A DNA stretch of 64,000 nt from assembly GCF_036785885.1 (NCBI RefSeq), contig NC_092329.1:7316001-7380000 (forward strand). The letters are read 5' to 3'. The position numbers were made by a program, and so were the translations under genes. A model generated the notes under the pieces. The model was given only the letters and a program-made list of their open reading frames with translations. It was not told where the DNA came from and did not search any database. This stretch comes from Coffea arabica. Lineage: Eukaryota; Streptophyta; Magnoliopsida; Gentianales; Rubiaceae. Shown in pieces: positions 45,831 to 56,403 of the stretch (position 1 is its first letter; each line of letters begins with the position of its first letter).

Positions 45831-47953
45831 TATTGGGATTCAAGTGCGAAACAAATAACTACTAAAACATCAATTACACAACAACTTGATGACAAACAAA
45901 TCACAAATATGAAAGATAACGACATACAATATTTAACATAATCGATTCCATCATGGAACCTACGACCACAGAGAGAGCACCCGCTTTTTATTATGAGAGA
46001 AAAATCTTATATAAGAATACAATTTGAATCCAACCCCAACCCTTATATACTATTTCTCATCTCTCAAGAACCCTCTCTCATTTTATGTTTAAAGCTACTT
46101 GTCGCCCTAATGTACCTATTATGTGCCAATATATAGTATGACAACCCACCTATTTATAGAAAATATTATTTGGCTAAAAATCAAATAATAACAGAAAATC
46201 AATACTAATTCCTAAACTTGTACAAAATAGAAGATAACTTCTAAATTCTAAACAAAATAGAAAATTTTTTGACTACTATTTCAAATAAATAAAATCAATT
46301 ACTCCCTCCATCCCATTTATTTAGTCATGTTTAGGGAATTTAACTTTTTAAAAATAATGATTTGATTGTGATATTTGCACTTCTCTTTTCAATTTTACCC
46401 CAATAAATTCAAAATTTAAATTTGAATGGTAACATGCATATAATTAGAAAGAAGGGTTATATTAGAAAGAGAGATTAAAAGGTATTTTGACTTTTCTAAC
46501 ATGACAACTTTTTTTGAAACATATTAAAATGGAAAGTTTAACACTTTCAATGGGACGGGGGAGTAGAAAACTAGTTACTTCCACATAAATTAAGAAATAT
46601 ATCTAAAAAAATTAAATCAATTTCCTACAAATCTCCATATTGACGAATATTTCTTTTAGGAACCATTTGCCTTCAATTACCAAATACAAATCCGAATTAA
46701 TATAGTTCTGACATCCAATTGATTCAATCGGCAAGTGAACATGTGTAGTTACCCTAAATCCAATCTCTCGTTGACTCGCGAGAAGGTATCTCAATTCACT
46801 ATCTTCCTTCGTAGGATTTCTTCACACCAGCATTTGCAACTCGAAATCCCCTTCTATGAGTTATATTTCTAACCATTGAGATAATCAAGTGATAAAAGCA
46901 TCATATTTCTTCATATTCTTAGGATTGTCTCATCAAGTGTGATTTTCAAGACTCCCCCTATAACAAACTTGTAACTATCAAAGTTTTCTTGCATTTGAAA
47001 ATTAGATCCCTTTATTTCTTTAGAACACATGTCACACCACCTAAATAATATAATCCAAATCCAAAAATCATCTAAGATGAAGTACCAACCGTTAGAATTG
47101 CGAGAATGTCTCCATCGATTCATGTGCAAAATTAACATTGAATTTCACCTTTTTTTTTACTCTTGAATAACCTGTCTAAATTCACCATCAAGTATTTTCA
47201 TGCTTTTCAACTTTTCATCATTCACCACCAATGCTTTTTGTCAAATCCTTAAAACAAGGATACCACTTATTAAATTGTTCAATTGGCAATAGTCACCAAT
47301 CCACTTGATCACAATAATCAAACATGATCCAACCATGAACCCCGCTTTGATACTAGTTTGTTGGGATTCAAGTGTTTGTGAGCAACTCAATCTTACAATC
47401 AAGTTCTGATACCACTTGCTGGGATCCAAACGCGAACAAACAACTATTAAAATATCAAGTACATAACAATTTAATGACAAACAAGCCACAAACATGAAAG
47501 ATAAACGACACGCAATATTTAACATAGTTCGATTCTATTATTGAGTCTACGTCTACAGAGAGATCATCCGTTCTTTATTATGACAGGAAAATCCTATATA
47601 AAAATACAACTTAAACCCAATTCCAACTCTTGTATAGCATCTCTCATCTCTCAAGAACCTTTTCTCATCCTATGTATAAGGTTACATGTCGCCCTTGTAT
47701 TCTCATTATGTGTCACTTTATAGTATGTCAATCCACCTATTAATAGAAAGTATTATTTAATCAAAAATCAAATAACAACAGGAAATCAATACTAATTTCT
47801 AAACTTATACAGAATAGGAAATAACTTATAAATTCTAAATAAAATAGAAAATTTCTTAACTACTATTTTAAGTAATTAAAACTAATTAGAAAATTAGTTA
47901 CTTACACACAAATTAAGAAACCTATCTAAAAGAATTAAATCAATTTTCTAACA
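45831..47953 (-). mobile_element. Small non-autonomous LTR element in UGT pseudogene F
   Basis: Same family, orientation and UGT insertion site as 26176-28037, with a clean AAACA target duplication (45826-45830 and 47954-47958). The primer site on the minus strand is a better tRNA-Met match (TGGTATCAGAAC). It is about 1.86 kb once the nested Stowaway MITE is subtracted, and carries no genes. The shared site shows that one insertion was copied by duplication of the locus. Confidence 0.85.
46302..46563. mobile_element. Stowaway-type MITE nested in the small LTR element
   Basis: 262 bp between TA dinucleotides, with ends CTCCCTCCATCCC and GGGACGGGGGAG. The same site in the E copy is empty (TCAATTAGAAAAC), so it inserted after E and F separated. 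Confidence 0.9.
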
Positions 47954-48020
47954 AAACACGCATCTTTCCTTGGTTTCTTCAAGAAACTCACTCGAAAGAA
48001 TAGCTGAATGGCCTAAAATA

Positions 48021-48247
48021 AGCTTGGTCCCATTTGACAAGTGAGTTTTTTGAGTGTTTATCTAAAACTTTACTATAACTTACTGTAGAAATTTTTTAAA
48101 AAATTTTTGAAGTGTATTTTTTTTTAATATTTTGAAGTGTATAGTTTAAAATTTTTAAAATTTTTTTGAGGTTATTGTAGTTAAAGTTTTTAAAAAACTT
48201 GTAACAGACAAACTTGGCAAAAAACTTGTCTGCCAAACAAGGCCAAA
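48021..48247. mobile_element. Short MITE inside exon 2 of pseudogene F
   Basis: About 225 bp with inverted ends: CTTGGTCCCATTTGACAAG on the left and CTGCCAAACAAGGCC on the right. The A/T-rich interior (TTTTTTAAAAAATTTTTGAAG) can fold. UGT coding sequence resumes on both sides. The target duplication is too short or eroded to classify it. Confidence 0.65.
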
Positions 48248-49956
48248 GTCAGGTCTTAAAATCCATAAAAAGTCTTGTTTACTGTTAGCAAGTCCCAATG
48301 CAAATTCGACTAGTTGCTCAGGTGCCATAATAGCAATGCTTCCAAAGTTGACATGAACCATCGAGTTTGGATCTTTCGAATCAAGCCACTCAAGACATTC
48401 AGTTTCTTCTTTCCAAAGATTTGATCCAATTTCTTTCAAATTCTTATCCTTAACTTGATTATCGAGGATGTTTAGCGGCCCAATGGGATAAATCGGAGGA
48501 AGATAAGATGAAAGTGCATGTAATGCATGCTGTTCCAGTTGTTGAAAGGTATTTATAATGATGGCAAAAGCCTCTCGAGCTCTCCCAGTTTCTTGCGTGA
48601 TGTATTTTAGCATAAATTCATCTGGATTTGTGGTTCTTAAGAAAATTGGAAGATCCTTTAAACTTATACCTTCCAATCCTAGAATCCAATCTAGAACAGT
48701 GTCTAGATATCCATTTGTCAAGTAACTAGCATTTGCAAACCACAAATGTTTTACAACCAAAACATCCGAATCATAGAACTTGCAAGGAGAAAGGGGTTGG
48801 ACCCACTCAAAGTTAAAATGTAAAAAAAAAAAAAAAAATCATCTCGCACTCTATTATTCACATGAAATGAAATTTTTTGCCCACAAAAGTCAATGAGTTT
48901 GTTTGGATAAGAGTTTATTTGGATGATTTATTTGAGATATTTACTGTAACACTTTTGTGATGTGATGTATGTGAGATAAAAAGGTGGTTGGAAAAATAAA
49001 AAGGTGATTGGGATTTGTGAGGCAAAATTTTTTTTTCTAAATTTCCTTTATCCAAACAAACTCAATGTTTTGCTTCCACCAATGAGTAGAATGTAATGAA
49101 CCATGCAAGAATATCGTTGTCAAATGAGTCAAGAGTACTTTAGAAAGAAGCAGTAACTGTTCAAGCTATTTCTTTCCTTTTTTTAATTCCAGAAATACAT
49201 GGAAAAAGAAAATAAATGACCTCAAAAAATTTTGAACTAACATTTTTTTTAACAAAAATGAGCCGTACCTTTGAGCGGTATGATACCCTTTTCGATAAAC
49301 TTGGCAAACTGGAAATACGCCAAGTAGGAAGATGCGTTGGCGGTCCAAAGAAGAACTTTAAGGATGCCAAGTTCTTGAGCAGCTGCTAGAGTGGAGGTCA
49401 TTGCTCCATCGGAAACTATGCGAGAAACTGAGGGCACTTTTAGGGAAGAGGTATCAATATTGAGTGTAGCGAGTAGCTCCCTAAATCGACCTAAGCAATT
49501 TCTATCAATAGATTCACAAAGGGTTGGAATATCTTGGGTAGCATCGACATCAGAAGAAGGAAGTCCGTCAGGAATGGCTTTAAATTGGAAATCAGGCAAT
49601 CCATTGAGGGCATCAGTACCTCTAGATTTTAGTAGGCGCCTGTGGTTGAATTCTGTGTTGACAAAGGTGATATGAAAACGCTTTTGGTGGAGGAGCTTGG
49701 CGAGCTTTAGCATGGGGTTTATGTGGCCTTCAGCTGGAGCTGTTATGCAGATGACATGAGGTTTCTTCTCCAATAGAGCAATGGAAACCATTTTTCTTGC
49801 CGGGGAATTTGAGTGGACAAATTGTAAGTTATTACAGAGCAGCCACGCGTTGGGAATTGGGTTGATGGCCAAGGAAAAACACGTTAATACAGAGCAGTCA
49901 TGAGTTGGGAATTGGGGTGATGGCAAAGAAAAGAACCAACGAAGAAGCTGTGCAAA

Positions 49957-49962
49957 TATATA
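49957..49962 (-). promoter_or_regulatory. TATA-like motif upstream of pseudogene F
   Basis: The minus strand reads CTATATATTTGC about 170 bp upstream of the ATG. In copies C and D the aligned bases read CTCGAATATTTGC, so the motif is better preserved in the dead copy. Confidence 0.5.
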
Positions 49963-49964
49963 GA

Positions 49965-50789
49965 AAGGGCCGATCTATTCCACAACTTGTAAGTTAATGT
50001 TTCACCAAGTGGTCCTCAAGAATAATCTTCCGTACATGGTAGGTTCTATCAAAATTTTAAAGCAAATTTTACATCTTTTAACCGTCGATGCGCTGACTTC
50101 TCCTCAATTATCTGTCCAAAAATAAAGTTAAAAAAAATGCTGGAAGTTCTTCATTTCTTCGTCCACCGGACAAATCTTTCATGAAGGCGGTAGCAAAAGG
50201 GTGTAATAAATATGTAGCAGAAGCCGAATTTTTTTGAGCTAAATGCTTGAGTATTTATTGTGGGAAAAAGAGAGCTCATTCCTTGAGTTGTCTACTCAAA
50301 TTCCACAGGGAATAGGAGTGCTCATTGCTCGATTCGTAACCAACGCCAGAGCTTGCCTCAAATTCTAGAATTAATGCTAAAATGATACTTTGTCCAAAAA
50401 AAAAAATACTGAAAATTCTCTACCACAAGGCATTTCTGGCCGCTGGAAGCTATATATGTCTGATTTTTTAAAATTAAATTAAGAGGAGGGACCGGTAGAA
50501 TTAAACTCGTTCATTTTTAGAGTTAAAACACAATATGTTTTTCTAACCAATAGTTAATGAATTTTTCTAACGAATATCCAATTGATACTCATTAGTACAC
50601 TTAAATCATACCCAACTTATCATATTCCTACTAACAATTATTATTCTATTTTACATTTATATATTTTTCTTAATTAACATTATTTTTTTCAAAATATGAA
50701 CACCTTCCTAGACAAACCCATAATTAATTATTTGTTTCTCCACCATGTTTCCTCATTCTTCTCTTCCTAGATAGCAAATTGGCACCATA
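49965..50789. other. Upstream region of pseudogene F
   Basis: No gene. 50030-50340 matches the DNA upstream of C and D (CTTTCATGAAGGCGGTAGC, TTTTAACCGTCGATG), and 50517-50680 matches 34840-35010 in reverse. It ends at the CCATA target site of the chromovirus. Confidence 0.6.
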
Positions 50790-51100
50790 TGTTGTGGTTA
50801 ACCTTCTGAGCAAGGAGATATTAGGAGAAATCAGAAAAGGAATAGAACATATCTGAGAGGGAAGAGAGATACAGAGAGAGAATGAAGGAAATGAGAAAAT
50901 GTGATCTGAATGAATTAAGAATGAATCTATCTCAAAACTGCTGAACCAACACATCCTTCGGTCATTTATACAGGACTGAGCTCATTTGCATGCAAATGTC
51001 CGGCTAACAGAAAAGATGCCTTCCAACTAACTCCTCCAGCTAAGCCGCCAGCCTGGCATAACTGACTAATGATCTGCTTGGATTCTGCCAGGACACAACA
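50790..51100 (-). repeat. 3' LTR of the chromovirus
   Basis: Starts TGTTGTGGTTAACC and ends GGACACAACA as read on the plus strand. It is flanked outside by CCATA and inside by the polypurine tract (CTCCCCCC as read on plus). Confidence 0.92.
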
Positions 51101-51119
51101 TTGCTCCCCCCTTCAACAA

Positions 51120-52350
51120 TCCTAGTCCCTAGGATTCAATTCTGGAAATTGCACTCGAATAAAGGACCAATCTTCCCAAGTGGAGTCATCCTTATTCAAA
51201 TTCTCCCATTCAATCAACACTTGCTCAACCTCTTGACCCCTCCTGTAAATGTCTCTCCTGTCCAGAATGGCCTTAGGAGCTACCTTGAACTCTCCTTCCG
51301 CAGTTGCCTCCGGAGGTGTAGGATGTATTTGGCTCCCATTGACAGATTTCTTGAGAAGAGAAACATGGAACACAGGGTGCACTGAGCATCCATCTGGCAA
51401 CTTCAGTCTATAGGCCACGGATCCCACCTTCTGTTCAACCTGATAGGGTCCGTAATACCTGGCAGATAATTTTAGGTTCCTTCTCAAAGCCACAGAGGAT
51501 TGTCTATACGGTTGTAGCTTCAGGTACACCCAATCTCCCTCCTCAAATGTCCTATCTGTCCTGCCCTTATCTGTCAGTTGCTTCATTCTATTCTGTGCTT
51601 GCAACAAGTTCTCCCTGAGTAACGCATTCCAGTTCACTCTTTCGCTGGACCAATCCTCCACTGCAGCAACTAGTGTCTGTGTAGGGGATAACGTGAGTTG
51701 TGAAGGTTTGTATCCATAGAGGGCCTGAAAGGGAGTCATGGTCAGGCTAGTGTGGTAGTTGGTGTTGTACCACTATTCAGCTGTAGGCAGCCACTTCTTC
51801 CACTTGCCAGGTTGTTGCATGCACATACTCCTAAGGTAAGTCTCCACACATCTATTGACTCGCTCTGTCTGGCCATCTGATTGAGGGTGGTATGCAGTAG
51901 AGAAGCTGAGTTTAGTGCCTAGCAATTTGAAGAGCTCCTGCCAGAAAATGCTGGTAAACACCCTGTCCCTATCCGACACAATGCGAGAAGGCAGTTCATG
52001 AAGCTTAAAGATTTGATCAAAGAAAACTTCTGCAATACCCTTAGCCGTATAATGAGACGTTATAGGGATGAAATGTGCATACTTAGTGAGCCTGTCTACT
52101 ACCACATAGATGGCATCACTGCCTAAGGACTTAGGCAATCCTTCTATAAAATCCATTGAAATTTGTTGCCAAGCTTGATCTGGGACAGCTAGGGGCTGTA
52201 GGAGTCCAGGATATGGACAATTTTCAGACTTGCTCCTACTGCAAATATCACACCTCTGCACAAAAACCTCTATATCCTTCCTCATGTTAGGCCAGTAAAA
52301 GAAGGGCTTCATCCTCTGATAGGTACCCTGAATCCCTGAGTGTCCACCCC
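51120..52350 (-). pseudogene. Chromovirus integrase and chromodomain region (fossil)
   Basis: Integrase signatures are visible: CDICSRSKSE of the zinc-binding end, SMDFIEGLPKS and IVSDRDRVFTSIFWQ of the catalytic core, then a C-terminal part with VLIEWENLNKDDSTWEDW, which resembles a chromodomain. This places the element among the chromoviruses. Confidence 0.88.
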
Positions 52351-52379
52351 AACAGGTATCATGAAAACACGAAATTAAA

Positions 52380-53850
52380 TTCTACCTGAGGTCAGATCCT
52401 GATCCTACCAAAATTCTGTCCTTATGCCGTATGACTCCCCTTTGGTAAGTGTACTCAGGATGAGAGTTGGTACCTGTGGTCAAAGCCATCATCAGTTCCT
52501 TGATACTGTCATCACCAACATAGCTATCGCCCACTAGAGAGAGCCACTGAGGTGCTACTGCTGACACAGCATGCACTTCCGCTACCTCTTGTCCTTCCCT
52601 TCCGCTACCTCTTATCCTTCCCTTCCTTCCATTCCCTCTGTTCTCCTAGAGAGAGCATCAGCCACCACATTCTCCTTTCCTCGTTTATATTGAATCTCAT
52701 AATCCATCCCCATCAGCTTGGCCAACCATTTTTGTTGTAAGGGAGTTGTGATTTTCTGTTCCAGTAAGTACTTCAAGCTCTCATGATCAGTTTTAATCAC
52801 AAAGTGCCCTCCCAACAGATAATGTTTCCATTTTTGAACCGCAGTCATTAAGGACAGCAGCTCCTTCTCATATATGGATAAAGTCTGGCTTTTCCTCCCC
52901 AATACCTGACTCATATAGGCTATGACCCTACCTTGCTGCATCAAAACAGCTCCAATGGCAGCTTGGCTTGCATCAATTTCCAAAACAAAGGACTTAGTAA
53001 AGTCTGGTAGAGCCAAGACTGGTGTAGTACTCATTGCTTCCTTTAACTTCTGGAAGGCTTGATCCGCTTCTTTACCCCAAGAGAACTGCCCCTTTTTAAG
53101 CAGCTCCGTAAGAGGCTTGGCGATCACCCCGTAACTCTTCACGAATCTCCTATAGTAGCCTGTCAATCCCAGGAAGCCTCTGAGGCCCTTAACATGGGTA
53201 GGAGCAGGCCAAGAGAGCATAGCTTCAACCTTTGCTGGATCAGCCTTCACACCTGTCTCAGTGACTATGTGGCCTAAATACTCTACTTGATTCTGGCCAA
53301 ATGCGCACTTGGACAATTTAGCATAGAGGGAGTGTGTTCTAAGGGTGTTCAACACCAAGGACAGGTGATGTAAATGAGTGGTAAGGTCAGGGCTGTAAAT
53401 CAGAATGTCATCAAAGAATACCAGAACAAATTTTCTGATATAAGGTTCAAAAACAGAGTTCATTAAAGCTTGGAAAGTTGCAGGTGCGTTTGTTAAACCA
53501 AAAGGCATAACAAGGAACTCATACAAACCAGAATGTGTTCGAAAAGCTGTTTTTGGAATGTCATCCGGAGCCATTCGGATCTGGTGATATCCTGATCTGA
53601 GGTCTATCTTGGAAAATATTTTGGCTCCATGTAACTCATCAAGGAGGTCATCTATGATAGGAATGGGAAATTTATCTTTGATGGTCAAGCTGTTCAACTG
53701 TCTATAGTCAATGCAAAGTCTCCAACTGCCATCTTTCTTTTTTACCAGAAGAGGTGGAGAGGCAAAAGGGCTATGACTTTTATGAATGATACCAGAGGTT
53801 AACATTTCCTGGACTTGTTTTTCTATCTCTGTCTTTTGCGAATGGGGTAC
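52380..53850 (-). pseudogene. Chromovirus reverse transcriptase and RNase H region (fossil)
   Basis: Typical Ty3/gypsy blocks: [44 protein letters not shown] (active site), [14 protein letters not shown], then RNase H blocks such as [20 protein letters not shown] and VADALSRR. Confidence 0.93.
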
Positions 53851-53999
53851 CTATAGGGGGCAATTTTGAAGGGTCTAGCCTCAGTTTTAAGAGGTATTTT
53901 ATGGTCATGAGTTCTAGATGGGGGCAATGTTATAGGATCAGAAAAAATGTCCTCATATGCAGCCAGCAATTCAGTAAGAGAGTTAGGCACACTAGTCAC

Positions 54000-55700
54000 C
54001 TAACAGTTGTGAACCTTCACCATGCAGGATTGCTGCAGAGCTTTCCTGACCCTGTGCCTAATGGCTTTGGCCGCATTCTCTCCTCTTCTAAGATTCACCT
54101 GTGCAGTCTCAGAGTTCCCCTGCAATAGGACCTGTTCTCCCTCCCTGTCAAAGGTTATCTGCAATGCTCTGAAATCAAATGTTAGGGGACTGTATTTCTT
54201 CATCCAATCTACTCCAATTATAATGTCATAAGGTTCAAGTTCCAAAACAAATACATCATGCTCAAATTGGTGGCCCTGGATCTCCCACTTCATCTGAGGC
54301 ACCCACTGATCGCAATGCAAGACCTTCCCATCTGCAATTTTGACTTTGAAAGGTCTATGTCTCCTGATTTTCTCAGGATATAGTTGCGCAACCGTAGGTC
54401 GGATAAAGCAGTTAGTACTCCCTCCATCCACCAAAACCGATAGCTGCTGGTTACCATACAGTCCTTGCATTTTGATGGTGCTAGAAGATAACTCACCTGA
54501 GACTGAGTGTAGAGCCAGTACTACTGCCTGATCTGCAATGGTACCCACGTACTCTATGACCTCTTCCTCTTCTACTTTATCTGCCTCCTCCTCCTCAACT
54601 AGCAGCATGTGAAGCTCCTTGTTCTTGCAAGTGTGTCCAGGGGAGAACTTCTCCCCACATTTAAAACACAAATGGTTGTCCTTCCTATACTGAAACTCTG
54701 TAGGCGAGATTTTCTTAAAAACAGGCTGTGAGTCACTCCTTTTCTTAGTTTCTTCACTATTATTTGACTGCATCCTCCTGTTCCCGTTGGCACCAGTGTG
54801 TCCCCCACTGAAACTATATGGCAGCGGACCCCTGTGAGCTACTCTATTGTTTTTGGAGAGTGCTTCCAAGAGATGTTCCTGCCACCTAGCCTTCTCAAAA
54901 GCTAGCTGAAGAGAGTCTGGTTTGTGCATTTTCACAGCAGCCTTGATTTCATTCTTCAGTCCACCCAAGAAGCAAGAAACGTAATAGGACTCGGACAGAT
55001 TGGGGACTTTGGCCATCACTAATGCTCTTAGTTCTTCAAATCTCTCCTGGTAAGCAACTACAGATGCGGTTTGCTGCAGCTTGTTGAACTCCTCGATGGC
55101 ATCATCCTCTCCCAGTTCTCTGAATCTTCTACAGAGTTCCTCCTTGAATTCATTCCAACCAACTCCTCCCCTGTCTTTTTTGAAGTTCTGGTACCATAGG
55201 TCAGCTCGCCCTTCCAAATGCAGTTCTGCCATATCCACCAGGCTCTCTTCCGAGACCCTACAAAGGTGGAAGAATTTCTCACACTTCCTCACCCAATCTC
55301 TAGGGTTGCTCCCATCAAATTGAGGAAATTCCAGCTTAGGAATAGCCACTGTGTAGTGATTCCTTGCTGTTACTTCACCACCAGTTCCCCCTTCACCCAC
55401 TCTCCCAACGTGAGTCCCACTGTTATGATTAGGACTTCCCAAAATTCCCCTATCACCATGCACACCTCTTGCAAATGCACTGAACTGATTATTCATATCA
55501 GCCATGAATGTCTTCATTTCCAGTCTATTGGCTTCCAATAATGCCTTCACATCTTGGAAGGTATCTCCCACCTTTTCCTCCAGTGCCGCCGTAGAGTCCA
55601 AAACGGTCTGGATCCGTGCATCCTGTTTCCGCAGCTGTTCTTCGAAGCTCTTCATCCTCGTCCCTTCGGCCATGGCTAGTTGCAGCTGATAGTCCAAGGA
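54000..55700 (-). pseudogene. Chromovirus gag and protease region (fossil)
   Basis: A long frame with a coiled N-terminal part, the retrotransposon gag segment (FPQFDGSNPRDWVRKCEKFF), a CCHC zinc knuckle (CFKCGEKFSPGHTC) and an aspartic protease motif (VLVDGGSTNCFI) followed by IIIGVDWM. It lies directly after the primer-binding site. Confidence 0.9.
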
Positions 55701-55719
55701 CCACCAGCTCTGATACCAC

Positions 55720-56030
55720 TGTTGTGGTTAACCTTCTGAGCAAGGAGATATTAGGAGAAATCAGAAAAGGAATAGAACAGATCTGAGAGGGAAGAGAGAT
55801 ACAGAGAGAGAATGAAGGAAATGAGAAAATGTGATCTGAATGAATTAAGAATGAATCTATCTCAAAACTGCTGAACCAACACATCCTTCGGTCATTTATA
55901 CAGGACTGAGCTCATTTGCATGCAAATGTCCGGCTAACAGAAAAGATGCCTTCCAACTAACTCCTCCAGCTAAGCCGCCAGCCTGGCATAACTGACTAAT
56001 GATCTGCTTGGATTCTGCCAGGACACAACA
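55720..56030 (-). repeat. 5' LTR of the chromovirus
   Basis: 311 bp, nearly identical to 50790-51100. On the minus strand the primer-binding site follows it, next to the gag start. Confidence 0.92.
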
Positions 56031-56190
56031 CCATACCCCTCAAAACAAGTCTTTTTTTTTTGGGTGTTGTGCTTTTTGTATGAATAGGATGAAATAGACG
56101 GTTGTGGCCCAGATGACATATGGCTGTCACTTAGCCAGCAATGCAAAATCTGAAAATGTTAGGTTTAAATAATATGTTATAGTAATAAAA

Positions 56191-56278
56191 CTCAAAGGAG
56201 GTTAATGTAATTTTTAAAATTTGAACAAAAGCCAGTGAAATAGTCAAAAACCTCATAAGAGGTTTCTAAAATTATCCC
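56191..56278. repeat. Terminal fragment of the foldback MITE family
   Basis: GGAGGTTAATGTAATTTTTA, GCCAGTGAAATAGTC and AAATTATCCC match the right end of the element at 35780-36672. The rest of the element is missing. 56036-56400 contains nothing else that I recognise. Confidence 0.65.
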
Positions 56279-56403
56279 AATTAATTTTTTATAATGGAGA
56301 AAAGTAGGCATCAATTCCCAGTGCGACCAATTTTGGCTGACCAAGAGAGTTTTTATTTTGGTGACATTTAGGGTGCCCTTGAAAACTGTAGTAAATCATA
56401 CTT

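Larger units (their letters stand above)
45440..49791 (-). pseudogene. UGT85A pseudogene, copy F
   Basis: Exon 1 (49791-49269, 523 nt, one extra codon relative to A-D) is still open from [10 protein letters not shown] to EKGIIPLKG. The exon 2 acceptor at 48733-48734 reads AA instead of AG on the coding strand. Exon 2 runs from 48732 ([10 protein letters not shown]) to about 48248 (WILRPDF), is split by a small MITE, resumes to 47954, is split again by the small LTR element, and ends at 45453 with LLNPRH. A one-base insertion before the DQQ motif and a TGA in NCWFCC (45672-45674, shared with E) also break it. The upstream region keeps a TATA motif and promoter similarity to C and D. Confidence 0.92.
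50790..56030 (-). mobile_element. Ty3/gypsy chromovirus, probably Reina-like
   Basis: 5241 bp with 311-bp LTRs (50790-51100 and 55720-56030) and a 5-bp target duplication CCATA on both sides. On the minus strand the order is LTR, tRNA-Met primer site (GTGGTATCAGAGC), gag with zinc knuckle, protease, reverse transcriptase, RNase H, integrase with a chromodomain-like end, polypurine tract, LTR. Short LTRs and total length fit the Reina group of chromoviruses (inference). The coding region is interrupted in about three or four places, so this copy is broken. The LTRs are almost identical, which suggests insertion within the last few hundred thousand years. Confidence 0.93.
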
